This document shows positions 17,110-26,369 of a DNA stretch of 64,000 nucleotides, piece by piece. Position 1 is the stretch's first letter. Every line of letters starts with the position of its first letter. The notes under the pieces are model-generated. The model was not told the origin of the DNA and did no database searches. It saw only the letters and a list, made by a program, of their open reading frames with translations. The translations under genes and the position numbers were made by a program. The DNA is from Paenibacillus helianthi (GTDB lineage: Bacteria > Bacillota > Bacilli > Paenibacillales > Paenibacillaceae): NCBI RefSeq assembly GCF_001909055.1, contig NZ_LVWI01000034.1, positions 124,001-188,000 of the forward strand, written 5' to 3'.

Positions 17110-18467
17110 AGCTTAGAACGAAAATCACCTTATTGACCTCACTTTTGCTTATCGGCATTTTATTATGCGTGGATATTGCTGTGTATTCGCTTTTTATCAA
17201 GAGTGCCACCCAAAATGCGGGTGAAATGCTCCTGAGCAAATGGGAGCCCGTTATCGAACAGGGGGAATCGATGAGCACGGAGGCTCAAGATGTTCTGCTA
17301 TACAAGTCACTAACGGAAGATACGCTCATTCGAATATCCATCCCTGGTTCTGTCCGTACGATTACGAACGGCGCAGATTTTGATTTGAACGAGGTACCAG
17401 TTACCGATAACAGAACTAAAGGCACCAAGCTTTTACAAAAGGATGACGAACGGATACTCATGGTCTATATTCCAGTGGAGACCGTGAGCGGAGACATGGG
17501 AGGCTTTGAGATTGCAGAGAAAATGGATGATTTGGAGACTAATCTTAAAATCCTTGTGACGATCCTGACCTCAACCACCTTCGGAGCTGTCCTGCTCTGT
17601 ATGCTGGGTGGAAGCATGCTTTCGCGCACCGTTGTCCGGCCGATTACAAGCAGCATAAGAACGATGAGGGAGATTGAACGCAGCCTCGCCTTCATGAAGA
17701 TTTCCTACAAGGGGAAAAACCGTGATGAGCTCTATGAAATGACAGAGACGTTTAACCGGATGATGGAAAGGCTGGAGGAGAGCTTCTGGAATCAGCAGCA
17801 GTTTGTCTCCGATGCCTCCCATGAGCTCAATACGACCCTGATGATCATAGAGGGGTACTCGAACATGCTGAGACGCTGGGGAGCTCATGATAAGAAGGTG
17901 CAAGAGGAAGCTGTGAAGTCCATATATGAGGAAACCAAACGCATGCGAATAATGACACAGCAGTTGCTTAATCTGGCTTCCTCGCAGCAAGGCGGACAAT
18001 TTACACCAGAGTCTGTGAATCTGATACAAACCTGTAAACTGGTGATCGCCCACTTCAGCCAGTTAAGCACGAGGAAAATCATTCTACATTCTAAGGAGAA
18101 GGACAATGTTATACAAGCGGATCACAGTAAAATAAAACAACTGCTGATTATTTTACTGGACAATGCCTTGAAATACAGCACAGCCCCGGTGGAATTACAT
18201 CTAACCAAGCAAGAGGAATATGTTCAATTCATTATTAAAGATTACGGAATCGGGATCCCCCAAGGGGAGGTAAAGCATGTGTTTGAACGCTTTTACCGTA
18301 TCGACAGCTCACGTCACAGAAAGACGGGCGGAACCGGCCTTGGGCTGCCCATTGCAAAATCAATAGTGGAAGAGCATCATGGGGAAATCCGGATTGAGAG
18401 CCACGAGGGTGCAGGAACTGAGGTTATAGTGAAACTACCGACGGCTCTATCCATCCGGAATACTTGA
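17106..18467 (+). CDS. Sensor histidine kinase with atypical H box
   Basis: 453 residues from GTG 17106, preceded by AAGGAGGAAGAGG and overlapping the regulator stop. Two membrane segments (~8-30 and ~148-172) flank an extracytoplasmic sensor of ~115 residues; then a HAMP region, the H box, and an intact catalytic domain with N box (LIILLDNALKYS), G1 (KDYGIGIP), F (FERFYRIDSSR) and G2 (GGTGLGLPIAKSIVEEHHG). The H box reads SHELNTTLMIIEG rather than the usual SHELRTPL: the phospho-acceptor His and Glu are kept but Arg and Pro are replaced. The altered Pro could affect phosphatase activity or signalling bias. Partner of the preceding regulator. Confidence 0.94.
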   Translation: MKLRTKITLLTSLLLIGILLCVDIAVYSLFIKSATQNAGEMLLSKWEPVIEQGESMSTEAQDVLLYKSLTEDTLIRISIPGSVRTITNGADFDLNEVPVTDNRTKGTKLLQKDDERILMVYIPVETVSGDMGGFEIAEKMDDLETNLKILVTILTSTTFGAVLLCMLGGSMLSRTVVRPITSSIRTMREIERSLAFMKISYKGKNRDELYEMTETFNRMMERLEESFWNQQQFVSDASHELNTTLMIIEGYSNMLRRWGAHDKKVQEEAVKSIYEETKRMRIMTQQLLNLASSQQGGQFTPESVNLIQTCKLVIAHFSQLSTRKIILHSKEKDNVIQADHSKIKQLLIILLDNALKYSTAPVELHLTKQEEYVQFIIKDYGIGIPQGEVKHVFERFYRIDSSRHRKTGGTGLGLPIAKSIVEEHHGEIRIESHEGAGTEVIVKLPTALSIRNT

Positions 18468-18507
18468 CTGCAAGAGACAGGTATTCGGATAGAATTGTTA
18501 TTCGCTA

Positions 18508-18550
18508 AACAAACAAGCCGTCTCTGAGGTTCAGAAACGGCTTGTTTGTT
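18508..18550. terminator. Bidirectional terminator between kinase and NlpC/P60 genes
   Basis: A 14-bp stem (AACAAACAAGCCGT / ACGGCTTGTTTGTT) lies between two convergent genes; A- and T-rich arms provide U tracts on either transcript. Confidence 0.85.
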
Positions 18551-18556
18551 GTACTA

Positions 18557-19186
18557 TTAATTATCGTTCGGCCCGCCTTCATCATCGAAGGAAGGATGAA
18601 CATTAGGTGTTGAAGCAGGGGCGGCTGGTAGAGCTGCTGCTAAGCTGCTGTCCGTAACAGGGCTCACAACGGTTTGTCCATTCGAAGGCAAAACCCGGCG
18701 TGCTGTTCTATAGTGGGAATTCCACCAGCCTGTATTCAGTGGAGTAATTGTAACTCCCCCTTTTCCGAACGTGTGTAGCAATTTTCCATCGCCCATATAA
18801 ATGGCAACATGATGAATAGGGGAATAGAAGAAAACCAGATCTCCAGGCTGGAGCTGATCTCTTGGTACGAATGTTCCGACTGTGGACTGCTGTCTGGAAG
18901 AGCGGGGAATGGATATCCCATTTTGTTTAAAGGCAAACTGTGTAAAAGAGGAGCAGTCGAAAGCATCGGTTCTTCCTGTTTTGGCACCGAATTGATAAGG
19001 AACCCCCTGATATTTCAGGCCAGTTGAGATGACTTGATCTGCAGTAGTTGCAGTAGTTGCAGCAGTGGCAGCATAGGCTGTATTCGTGTTATCCAAAAAG
19101 CCCGTACCGGCAGAAAGTAAAGCTATACCTAAGCTGACTCCAATACCAAAGTTGCGGAAACGGTTTTTTTTGTAAGTTGTGTTCAT
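18557..19186 (-). CDS. Secreted NlpC/P60-family cell-wall hydrolase
   Basis: 209 residues. Signal peptide (~1-39, ending NTAYAATA), Ala/Thr linker, then an NlpC/P60 domain (~50-165) with catalytic Cys in DAFDCSSFTQ, His in PIHHVAIYMGDG and the third polar residue in LLHTFGKG. An Ala/Pro-rich tail follows. The family cleaves D-Glu-gamma-mDAP or related peptide bonds in peptidoglycan. No SH3 or LysM anchor, so it is probably freely secreted. GGGAGG precedes ATG 19186. Its place among envelope-stress genes fits wall remodelling. Confidence 0.93.
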   Translation of the reverse strand: MNTTYKKNRFRNFGIGVSLGIALLSAGTGFLDNTNTAYAATAATTATTADQVISTGLKYQGVPYQFGAKTGRTDAFDCSSFTQFAFKQNGISIPRSSRQQSTVGTFVPRDQLQPGDLVFFYSPIHHVAIYMGDGKLLHTFGKGGVTITPLNTGWWNSHYRTARRVLPSNGQTVVSPVTDSSLAAALPAAPASTPNVHPSFDDEGGPNDN

Positions 19187-19369
19187 CTGTTACCTCCCAT
19201 TGTTGTGTTTGGGTGATCACCTGAACCAACATTATCACACTTGAATTTAACATAAATTGCTAAGCGTTGATGGATAACTGTGGTCGTAAGGGTTTTCCGC
19301 CTTTTATTAGAGTATGATGAGAATTTTCACATCAGGTTCTTATTGACATATTCGGACATTGATCTACCC

Positions 19370-20247
19370 TCACTGAGCAGATCCGGCAGTGGTTTTTGTG
19401 AAATCGAATACACTGCCATTTTCTCCTTTATAAACAGGCTGTCCAAATTGGTTCACCCATCCTTCGAAAAGCTTTCGAGAGATTCCATTGCTTACAATCA
19501 CATAATCCGGATGATCATAAGCAACAATTTCGGGAAGGTATTCAGAAAAACCATACATAGAGCGCTCAAAGGCCGTCCAGCCCAATACGACAAATTTATC
19601 GTTTGATCTAGTAAGGATTCAAACAGCGCCATCCCTGTAAATACAGCAATAACAAGCCATACTCCCGCATGAAAATTGGCCGTCATCCATGAAAGGATGA
19701 TCATGGCAGTGGCATACTTCCCTTTGGCTTTCAGCTGGTATTCCCTTAAATAAACGAAAAACCAGACGATCATAAATGAAGAGATCATTTGCGGACGGCC
19801 CTTAAAATAATTGTAATAAATCCAGATGGAGATCAGTAATGCAAATGGAAGCAAGAGAACATGCTCTTCCTGAAGCCCTAGCTCTTTACGCGATACTTTG
19901 CCAAGCCGGTATAGTCCAAGCACTAGAAAGAACAAACAAACTGCAGTCAAGAGGTATACCCCCGGCCAGCCAAACGCTGAATAAAGCGGGGCTACCAGAA
20001 TTTGAAATCCGAATTCATGCGGCACATAAGGCAGCTTGTCTCCGTAAAAAGTATGGATTGCATAGTGCAGAATTTGTCCGTGATCAATCATGTAACGGCC
20101 AACCTCTATATGCCAGAAGGTATCTGGATCATTAAAAGAAAACTTGGGGATCATCAGCAGTACGATACCAATAATACATATGCAGTATAACCATTTGGGT
20201 ACATTAAACTTCAGCATGGTTGAACTCCCTTTATTTTTTTGTTCCAC
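19370..20247 (-). pseudogene. Polytopic membrane protein, internally deleted and frameshifted
   Basis: The first ~235 residues (from 20247) form at least five membrane segments with a FNDPDTFWHIEVGRYMIDHG motif between the first two, as in multi-pass membrane proteins resembling PMT-type glycosyltransferases. Near 19585 the similarity continues in another frame with a soluble segment (ERSMYGFSEYLPEIVAYDHP, then DYVIVSNGISRKLFEGWV, ending at 19370), which looks like the protein C-terminus. A large internal part is missing, joined with a frameshift. The specific family is not recognised. Confidence 0.7.
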
Positions 20248-20306
20248 TATAACAGATACTTCTTAGCATAGGGTGGATTTTCCGTTATGAATAAGTTAAT
20301 AAACGC

Positions 20307-20349
20307 TTAAGATTTGTTTCATGACCAGTTTATACATAGGCATTACACT
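20307..20349 (+). promoter_or_regulatory. TTAAGA-type direct repeat upstream of the divergent-PAP2 gene
   Basis: TTAAGATTTGTTTCATGA at 20307-20324 (second half-site diverged) lies 19 bp before TACACT at 20344-20349, the same spacing as at bcrC. Probable operator/promoter for the gene starting at 20392. Confidence 0.45.
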
Positions 20350-20391
20350 TCGATTAAGCGGACCCAGTTGATAACAGGAGGTTTACCGACA

Positions 20392-20844
20392 TTGCATACG
20401 AATACGATCTATAATTTCCCCCTTGTATCCGCCTTAATCTCTATGATCCTGGCCCAGGTTATCAAGGTCCCCTTGAACCTTTTTCGTAACGGAACCTGGA
20501 ATTCGGCTCTGGCTTTTAGTACAGGAGGAATGCCAAGCTCGCATTCTGCAGCGGCGGCATCTCTGGCAGCGTCTGTAGGGATTATTAACGGTTTTGATTC
20601 TTCTCTGTTTGCCATTGCCTCGGTCGTATGCGCGATCACAATGTATGATGCCGCGGGTGTCCGCCGTCATGCAGGGATGCATGCTGCTCTTTTAAATCGG
20701 ATAAGCAATAATCTTTCGCAGATCACGAAAGATGAGACGCCAGGAGTACAACTCAAGGAGCTTCTCGGCCATCAACCGCTTGAAGTGTTGGCCGGATTGG
20801 TGCTGGGGGTCGCAATCAGCTTTATATTGAATACTATTTTCTAA
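20392..20844 (+). CDS. Divergent PAP2-family (DUF212/YuiD-like) membrane protein
   Basis: 150 residues from TTG 20392, chosen because GGAGG at 20377-20381 lies ten bases upstream; the longer in-frame extension to 20314 overlaps a putative promoter. Family signatures STGGMPSSHSA and DAAGVRRHAGMHA are intact, with four membrane segments. These proteins are related to acid phosphatases acting on membrane lipids; Firmicute members are uncharacterised. The DedA gene follows 19 bp later, so the two are probably co-transcribed. Confidence 0.9.
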   Translation: MHTNTIYNFPLVSALISMILAQVIKVPLNLFRNGTWNSALAFSTGGMPSSHSAAAASLAASVGIINGFDSSLFAIASVVCAITMYDAAGVRRHAGMHAALLNRISNNLSQITKDETPGVQLKELLGHQPLEVLAGLVLGVAISFILNTIF

Positions 20845-20863
20845 ATGAAACGGAGGGGAAACA

Positions 20864-21478
20864 ATGCAGCAACTGCTGGCCTCAATATCTGAAACGGCGC
20901 TCCACCTTGTGGATACAATGGGAATCTGGGGAATTTGGATCGGAATGATCCTGGAGAGCGCCTGCATTCCCATTCCCAGTGAGGTGATTATGCTCAGCGG
21001 CGGTTTTCTGGTTGCCCAGGGATCACTATCGTTTGCAGAAGTTGTTGTTGCCGGAGTCGTTGGGAATCTCATCGGGTCAATCCTTGCCTATTATGTCGGC
21101 AGAGTCGGGGGCAGGAGGCTGCTCGATAAGTACGGTAAATATATTCTTTTGAATGCACATCATCTGGAACAGGCGGAACGCTGGTTTGCGCGATTTGGGG
21201 AGGGAACTGTATTTTTCACACGGATGCTGCCTTTTATAAGGACGTTTATCTCTTTACCTGCAGGGGTTGCCGGCATGAAATCCTGGAAATTTGTAGTATT
21301 CACTTTTCTTGGCTGTATTCCCTGGAACATCGCCCTTGTATATCTCGGATACCGGCTGGGAGGGAACTGGAGCATTGTAGAGCAGTATTTACATCCGGTG
21401 AGCTATGTTATATGCGGAGTTGTGGTGCTGCTGCTGGCATGGTGGCTGTTGCGCAGAAAAAAGGAACGGGCGGCATAG
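20864..21478 (+). CDS. DedA-family membrane protein
   Basis: 204 residues with the DedA/VTT fold: re-entrant loop motif LESACIPIPSEVIML (~28-42), GNLIGSILAYYVGR, and the second loop RMLPFIRTFISLPAGVAGM (~123-141) with the essential Arg. DedA proteins include UptA-type undecaprenyl-phosphate flippases, which return the carrier lipid to the cytoplasmic face. Its pairing with a divergent-PAP2 gene mirrors the DedA-PAP2 fusion at 684 and fits carrier-lipid recycling. Confidence 0.93.
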   Translation: MQQLLASISETALHLVDTMGIWGIWIGMILESACIPIPSEVIMLSGGFLVAQGSLSFAEVVVAGVVGNLIGSILAYYVGRVGGRRLLDKYGKYILLNAHHLEQAERWFARFGEGTVFFTRMLPFIRTFISLPAGVAGMKSWKFVVFTFLGCIPWNIALVYLGYRLGGNWSIVEQYLHPVSYVICGVVVLLLAWWLLRRKKERAA

Positions 21479-21565
21479 GTTTCCGACTCGTACTTTCGTA
21501 TGCTGCATGAAATGTCGTATGATAAGTACATTCTGGAACTATAAGAGACAGGGTGATTACCGGAT

Positions 21566-23032
21566 ATGTCCATTCGTTTGAAATTTCGGCTGTCTTATGC
21601 GGCAATGCTGATCGTTCCGCTGCTCCTGCTTCTCCTGACGGCCTCGCTGCTGACAATCGTCTATCATGGTGATGTACAAAGCCTGAAAAGCACATATGAG
21701 AATAAATTTGAAGGTATTGAAGAGAGGGATACCCGCAATCTGATCAAGCACACCTTTATGCAAAATACAGATTTGCTTACGGACACCGCTTTTTTGGACG
21801 ATTTGTCAGCGGATATGCTCAAGAAGAACACTTCACTATTCATCCGCTCTGACCAGAAGACACTGTATGCTTCAAAGGGTCTTCTGCTTGAACAGGGGTT
21901 GTTGGATGAACTGCCAGCTTTCAAGAATGCAGGGGTTCATGAAGAACCTTTTCGGAAGAAGTATAATAATGACTGGTATCAAATCGCTCAATTTGACTTA
22001 TTATCGAAAGCATCAGAGCCCGTAAGTATTTTTCTGATCAACAAAACGGATCCTCTGGTTCACTTCGTGAGGACTTTTTTTCCGATTCTGTTCCTTTCTA
22101 CCGTAGTCATCTTGCTGCTGACGCATACGCTGTTGACCACCTATATGTCCAGAAAGATTATCCGTCCCTTACTGGAACTGCGCGAAGCGGCGGGGCTAGT
22201 GACTGAGGGGAATTTGGACTTCAGGGTGAAAATTGACAGCAAGGATGAGCTGGGTCAGCTTGGGATGGCTTTTGAAGAAATGAGATCAAGACTTCAGCAA
22301 TCACTTCTCATGCAGCAGCAATATGAATCCAATCGCAAAGAGCTGATCACGAATATCTCCCATGATTTAAAGACACCCATCACTGCCATTAAAGGCTATG
22401 TGGACGGAATATTGGAAGGCGTGGCGGATTCGCCGGAAAAAAATGAAAAATACATGCGTACGATTGCCGCCAAGGCCGGTGAAATGGATCATCTGATTGA
22501 TGAATTGTTTCTGTACTCGAAGCTGGATATGCAGAAGCTGCCCTTTTCTTTTGAATCTGTACCCATTCTGCCCTTCCTGAAGGACTGGGCTGAGGAGCTA
22601 GAGGTGGAGCTGGAGAAACAGGAGGTTGATCTGCAAATTGATATGAACGGCGGGGAAGCGGCACGGATATCGGTAGACCGTGACTCATTCAAGCGTGTGC
22701 TAGGCAACATCATTCAGAACAGTCTAAAGTATATGGATAAGCCTGAGAAAAGAATCACGGTGCAGACTCTGGTTGAGGGAAAGAACTTTACGTTGGCCAT
22801 TGGTGATAATGGGCCGGGCATTCCCCCGGAAGCGGCCGGGCATATCTTTGAACGGTTTTACCGGGCGGAACAGTCCAGGAATACGAATACCGGCGGCAGC
22901 GGACTGGGCCTTGCCATCGCCAGACAGATTATTCTGGAGCATGGGGGAACGATTCATGCGGACAGTAAGGAAGGCGCAGGGACGGAGATCCGCATTGTTT
23001 TACCGATCGAAGAAGGAGGCGCAGGAGAATGA
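21566..23032 (+). CDS. Sensor histidine kinase (HAMP type)
   Basis: 488 residues. Membrane segments at ~10-33 and ~165-190 flank an extracytoplasmic sensor; HAMP (~190-245, KIIRPLLELREAAGLVTEGN); canonical H box NISHDLKTPITAIKGYVDG (~257-275); catalytic boxes NIIQNSLKYM, IGDNGPGIPPE, FERFYRAEQSR and GGSGLGLAIARQIILEHGG. The gene order is kinase before regulator, with an ATGA overlap at 23029-23032. It lies just before an ABC transporter operon, as in peptide-antibiotic-sensing systems, though the large sensor differs from BceS-type kinases. Confidence 0.94.
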   Translation: MSIRLKFRLSYAAMLIVPLLLLLLTASLLTIVYHGDVQSLKSTYENKFEGIEERDTRNLIKHTFMQNTDLLTDTAFLDDLSADMLKKNTSLFIRSDQKTLYASKGLLLEQGLLDELPAFKNAGVHEEPFRKKYNNDWYQIAQFDLLSKASEPVSIFLINKTDPLVHFVRTFFPILFLSTVVILLLTHTLLTTYMSRKIIRPLLELREAAGLVTEGNLDFRVKIDSKDELGQLGMAFEEMRSRLQQSLLMQQQYESNRKELITNISHDLKTPITAIKGYVDGILEGVADSPEKNEKYMRTIAAKAGEMDHLIDELFLYSKLDMQKLPFSFESVPILPFLKDWAEELEVELEKQEVDLQIDMNGGEAARISVDRDSFKRVLGNIIQNSLKYMDKPEKRITVQTLVEGKNFTLAIGDNGPGIPPEAAGHIFERFYRAEQSRNTNTGGSGLGLAIARQIILEHGGTIHADSKEGAGTEIRIVLPIEEGGAGE

Positions 23033-23718
23033 AGCGGACGATATTGATTGTGGAAGATGAGCCTTCGATTGCCGAGCTTCAGCGGGATTATCTGGAGATG
23101 AATGGATATCAGACCGAAATCGCCGTAAACGGAGAACAAGGCCTGGAGCTCAGCCTTAGCGGGAAGTTCGAGCTCATTGTGCTGGATGTCATGCTGCCCA
23201 AGCTGAACGGTTTCGAGGTATGCAAAAGGATTCGCGGCGAGCTTGATATTCCTATCCTGATGGTCACCGCCAGACGGGAGGATATCGACATTGTGCGCGG
23301 GCTGGGTCTTGGAGCGGATGATTATATGACCAAGCCCTTTAAACCCGCTGAACTGGTTGCCAGAGTAAAAGCCCATTTGTCCCGATATGACCGCCTCAAG
23401 GGCCGGGGATCATCCACGAGTGAGCTGGAAATCAGGGGGCTCAGACTGAATCCGGACTCCCGCCGTGCTTTTGTCCGGGATGAGGAGGTGTCGCTCACCA
23501 CGAAGGAATTCGATCTGCTCTACTTTCTTGCATTACATCCCAATCATGTATTCAGCAAGGATCAGCTCTTTGAGCGGCTATGGGGAGTTGACTCTCTCGG
23601 AGATACCCAGACGGTAACCGTGCATATCCGCAAGCTCCGCGAGAAAATCGAAGAGGATTCTGCCAATCCGCTATACATCGAAACACTTTGGGGCGCCGGA
23701 TATCGGTTCCGCTCCTGA
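23029..23718 (+). CDS. OmpR/PhoB-family response regulator
   Basis: 229 residues. Receiver domain with acidic pair ED at ~9-10, phospho-Asp in LIVLDVMLPKLNGFEV, Thr in ILMVTARRE and Lys in DYMTKPFKPAE; winged-helix domain ~130-228 with SLTTKEFDLLYFLALHPN and TQTVTVHIRKLREKIE. Cognate of the overlapping upstream kinase. A TTAAGA-N5-TTAAGG repeat 60 bp downstream of its terminator, in front of the ABC transporter, is a natural candidate target. Confidence 0.95.
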   Translation: MKRTILIVEDEPSIAELQRDYLEMNGYQTEIAVNGEQGLELSLSGKFELIVLDVMLPKLNGFEVCKRIRGELDIPILMVTARREDIDIVRGLGLGADDYMTKPFKPAELVARVKAHLSRYDRLKGRGSSTSELEIRGLRLNPDSRRAFVRDEEVSLTTKEFDLLYFLALHPNHVFSKDQLFERLWGVDSLGDTQTVTVHIRKLREKIEEDSANPLYIETLWGAGYRFRS

Positions 23719-23726
23719 ATATAAGC

Positions 23727-23764
23727 AAAAAAGCCAAAGCCTTCGGGATGCTTTGGCTTTTTTT
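23727..23764 (+). terminator. Rho-independent terminator of the kinase-regulator operon
   Basis: Stem AAAAGCCAAAGC / GCTTTGGCTTTT with a GC-rich loop, followed by a T run. Confidence 0.92.
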
Positions 23765-23777
23765 GTGTGCTCCGGAG

Positions 23778-23818
23778 TTAAGAATTATTTAAGGGTCTGT
23801 TCACAGGTATTTTAGATT
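23778..23818 (+). promoter_or_regulatory. TTAAGA-type direct repeat before the ABC transporter operon
   Basis: TTAAGAATTATTTAAGGG at 23778-23795 is a TTAAGA-N5-TTAAGG repeat of 11-bp period; TAGATT at 23813-23818 is a possible -10. The ABC ATPase starts at 23890. Confidence 0.5.
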
Positions 23819-23889
23819 TATCCTTTACTCTAAATTAGCGTGAAAGCTTACTGGAAAAGGATAAAAGGTTACGCCAAGGGGGAGAAGGC

Positions 23890-24645
23890 ATGGAAAGCAT
23901 AGCCAAGCTGACAGGAGTGAGCAAAGAATTCCATAGCGGTAGAGGGATTAGCGGTGTGAATTTGACACTGAGCAAGGGAGATATCTACGGATTACTCGGA
24001 CCCAATGGTGCAGGTAAAACTACGCTTCTGAAAATGCTGACCGGACTGCTTACTCCGAGCTTTGGGAGCATTTCATTGTTTGGACAAGATCTGGATCAAT
24101 CCTTCGCATCGAGTATGAGGAAGGTAGGCTGCATGATCGAATCCGCCGATTTTTACGATTATGTCACAGCACGCCAATATTTAAAGCTGAATGCAAGCTT
24201 CTATCCGGAGCTGCCGCCCCAGCGGCTGGATGAAGTGCTGGAAGCCGTGGGTCTGGCCGCTTTTGCCAAAGAGAAAATAAGACACTTCTCCACTGGTATG
24301 AAGCAAAAGCTGGCCATGGCCTCATCCATCCTGCACTACCCGGAATTTGTGATCTGGGATGAGCCAACCAATGGACTGGATATTGAAGGCGTAGTTCATT
24401 TTCGTGCTCTGGTTAAGCAATTATCGGCTGAACAGGGAATCACCTTTCTGATTTCCAGCCACATGATTCATGAATTGGAACAGCTCTGCAACAGAGTGGG
24501 CATTCTGCATCAAGGCGTGCTGGTACGTGAAGGGAATGTGCATGAACTGCTTGCGGACAATATTTCTCTCGAACAATATTACATTGCCGAGCTGCAAAAG
24601 GGAAAGGAGCTGATGGATAATGGAGGGCTTAACAGCAGCAATTAG
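23890..24645 (+). CDS. ABC transporter ATP-binding protein (BcrA/lantibiotic-immunity-like)
   Basis: 251 residues with all ABC motifs: Walker A GPNGAGKTT (~38-46), signature HFSTGMKQKLAMA (~137), Walker B VIWDEPTNGLD (~155-165) and H-loop ISSHMIHELEQ. It resembles ATPases of ABC-2 exporters for bacitracin resistance or lantibiotic immunity. Start ATG 23890 with GGGGGAGAAGG. It overlaps the permease gene by 26 bp, so the two are translationally coupled. Probable role: removal or detoxification of a peptide antibiotic, energised by ATP. Confidence 0.93.
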   Translation: MESIAKLTGVSKEFHSGRGISGVNLTLSKGDIYGLLGPNGAGKTTLLKMLTGLLTPSFGSISLFGQDLDQSFASSMRKVGCMIESADFYDYVTARQYLKLNASFYPELPPQRLDEVLEAVGLAAFAKEKIRHFSTGMKQKLAMASSILHYPEFVIWDEPTNGLDIEGVVHFRALVKQLSAEQGITFLISSHMIHELEQLCNRVGILHQGVLVREGNVHELLADNISLEQYYIAELQKGKELMDNGGLNSSN

Positions 24646-25369
24646 AAACGAACTGCAGCTCATGATCTACCGCAAAAAAACTATCATCTTCATCTTGGTA
24701 TCCGTCATCCTTCCAGTACTGCTGATTTTACTTTTCCATTCTCTGCAGCCGATATTGGGGATTGTTGCCGTCAGTCCTTCCTATCCGGTTCAAATGCTGG
24801 AGATATACACCGTCTTCTTGATCCCCTTGTTCATGATGGTGGAGATTGCTGATTTATTCCCACAGGAAATTTCATCACGTACCTTGAAGCTGGCGCTGCT
24901 GCGGCCAGTCACAAGACTCGGAGTATACACTGCCAAATTTCTTGTTCTTGGCATAGCCATCGGCATTCTGCTATTGCTCTTGGGAACGGCAAGCACACTG
25001 TGCAACCTGCTGTTCGGGACTCCGGGTACGGGCAGTCTCCATATCTTCAGTCTGTTGAAAGCCTACGCTGCTGCGTTCCTGTCTATGTGGTCTCTTGCAG
25101 CCTTGTTCGTATTTACGGCTCAATTTTTCCGCAGTGCCGCAGGATTTCTTGTTTTTTCCATTCTGTTATACACCGGGGCCAAAACGGTTCCTTACTTGAT
25201 TAACGGCTTCGCTTTTTTTTCAATAACATCCTATACAGACTGGTATTCACTATGGTTAAGCCATACCGTTTCCACGGGCAGACTTGCCACCACCACCTTA
25301 TTCTTATTGTCCGGCTTGTTTTTGTTTGTAACGCTGGGCTATATCTTTTTTGACCGGAAGGAGGTATAG
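24620..25369 (+). CDS. ABC-2 type transporter permease
   Basis: 249 residues with six predicted membrane segments (~20-42, 58-80, ~100-125, ~145-170, ~175-195, ~222-243), a typical permease for the preceding ATPase. An ELQLMIYRKKTIIF amphipathic start and EISSRTLKLALLRPVTR cytoplasmic loop are common in this family. Together with 23890 it forms a two-gene exporter; the substrate is unknown, but the location among cell-wall lipid-cycle genes suggests a peptide antibiotic or lipid. Confidence 0.9.
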   Translation: MEGLTAAIRNELQLMIYRKKTIIFILVSVILPVLLILLFHSLQPILGIVAVSPSYPVQMLEIYTVFLIPLFMMVEIADLFPQEISSRTLKLALLRPVTRLGVYTAKFLVLGIAIGILLLLLGTASTLCNLLFGTPGTGSLHIFSLLKAYAAAFLSMWSLAALFVFTAQFFRSAAGFLVFSILLYTGAKTVPYLINGFAFFSITSYTDWYSLWLSHTVSTGRLATTTLFLLSGLFLFVTLGYIFFDRKEV

Positions 25370-25431
25370 CCAGGAAGTTGCGCAGGTGGAAATACCACAA
25401 TTCAGGTTACAAATGAAAGGGGAGTCCTTCA

Positions 25432-26211
25432 ATGATAGGAGCAGAAGCATTGGATATGAATGAACGCCAAATATGGAGCAAGGTTCCACAGGTTACGATT
25501 TTTTTCTGGATCATTAAAATTATGGCCACCACGGTGGGAGAAACAGCAGCAGACTTTCTGAATTTCAACCTGAATTGGGGCTTAACGCTCACCACCCTGG
25601 TGATCACCGGCCTGCTGATCATCTCACTCTTCTTTCAGATGTCCTCTACCAAATACGTACCCTCGTTATATTGGCTGGCCGTCGTACTGATCAGCGTAGT
25701 GGGGACACTGATTACTGACAACCTTGTAGACAATCTCGGAGTGCCACTGGAATCAACGACAATTTACTTCTCACTGGCGCTGGTTGTAACCTTTGTGGCT
25801 TGGTACGCCAATGAGAAGACCCTGTCGATCCATTCGATTACCACAAAAAAACGGGAAGCCTTTTACTGGCTGGCCATTCTCTTTACGTTTGCCCTGGGTA
25901 CCGCAGCCGGAGATCTTGTTGCCGAAAGTCTGGATCTCGGGTACTGGATTTCGGCAGTCATTTTTGCCGCACTGATTGGTGCCGTAACGCTGGCGCACTT
26001 TCGCCTCAAGCTGAACGCTGTCACAGCCTTCTGGATGGCTTATATACTGACCCGCCCTTTGGGAGCGTCGCTGGGTGATTATCTGTCGCAGCCCCGCAGC
26101 GAAGGCGGACTCCAGCTGGGTACTACCGGTACCAGTATCATCTTTATCGCAATCATCCTGGGACTGGTCCTTTACTTGACGAAAACCAAGAAAGACCAGG
26201 TTTTACTATAG
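25432..26211 (+). CDS. COG4705-type polytopic membrane protein
   Basis: 259 residues with about eight membrane segments built from internal repeats: ATTVGETAADFL, GTLITDNLVDNLG, GTAAGDLVAESL and RPLGASLGDYLSQP, each with a G-x-T/x-GD/E-like core. This is the pattern of the uncharacterised membrane-anchored family COG4705, often found next to two-component systems. It starts at ATG 25432 after GAAAGGGGAG and is 62 bp downstream of the ABC permease, so probably the last gene of that operon. Function unknown. Confidence 0.85.
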   Translation: MIGAEALDMNERQIWSKVPQVTIFFWIIKIMATTVGETAADFLNFNLNWGLTLTTLVITGLLIISLFFQMSSTKYVPSLYWLAVVLISVVGTLITDNLVDNLGVPLESTTIYFSLALVVTFVAWYANEKTLSIHSITTKKREAFYWLAILFTFALGTAAGDLVAESLDLGYWISAVIFAALIGAVTLAHFRLKLNAVTAFWMAYILTRPLGASLGDYLSQPRSEGGLQLGTTGTSIIFIAIILGLVLYLTKTKKDQVLL

Positions 26212-26274
26212 ATTCAGTCTCAGAGTTCATATGGAATTAAGAATTCCAATCTGAATCCTGTAGTGCCTAATAAT

Positions 26275-26315
26275 TTAAGATTTATTTAATAGTCTCTTCA
26301 TTGCGAATTTAGGAT
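26275..26315 (+). promoter_or_regulatory. TTAAGA-type direct repeat before the secreted-protein gene
   Basis: TTAAGATTTATTTAATAG at 26275-26292 matches the bcrC site at 16 of 18 positions; TAGGAT at 26310-26315 could be the -10. The gene starts at 26370. Confidence 0.5.
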
Positions 26316-26369
26316 TATCGCTTAGGCTTGGATTGCAAGAAAATTCAGCATTGGAAGGAAGGTTCAAGA

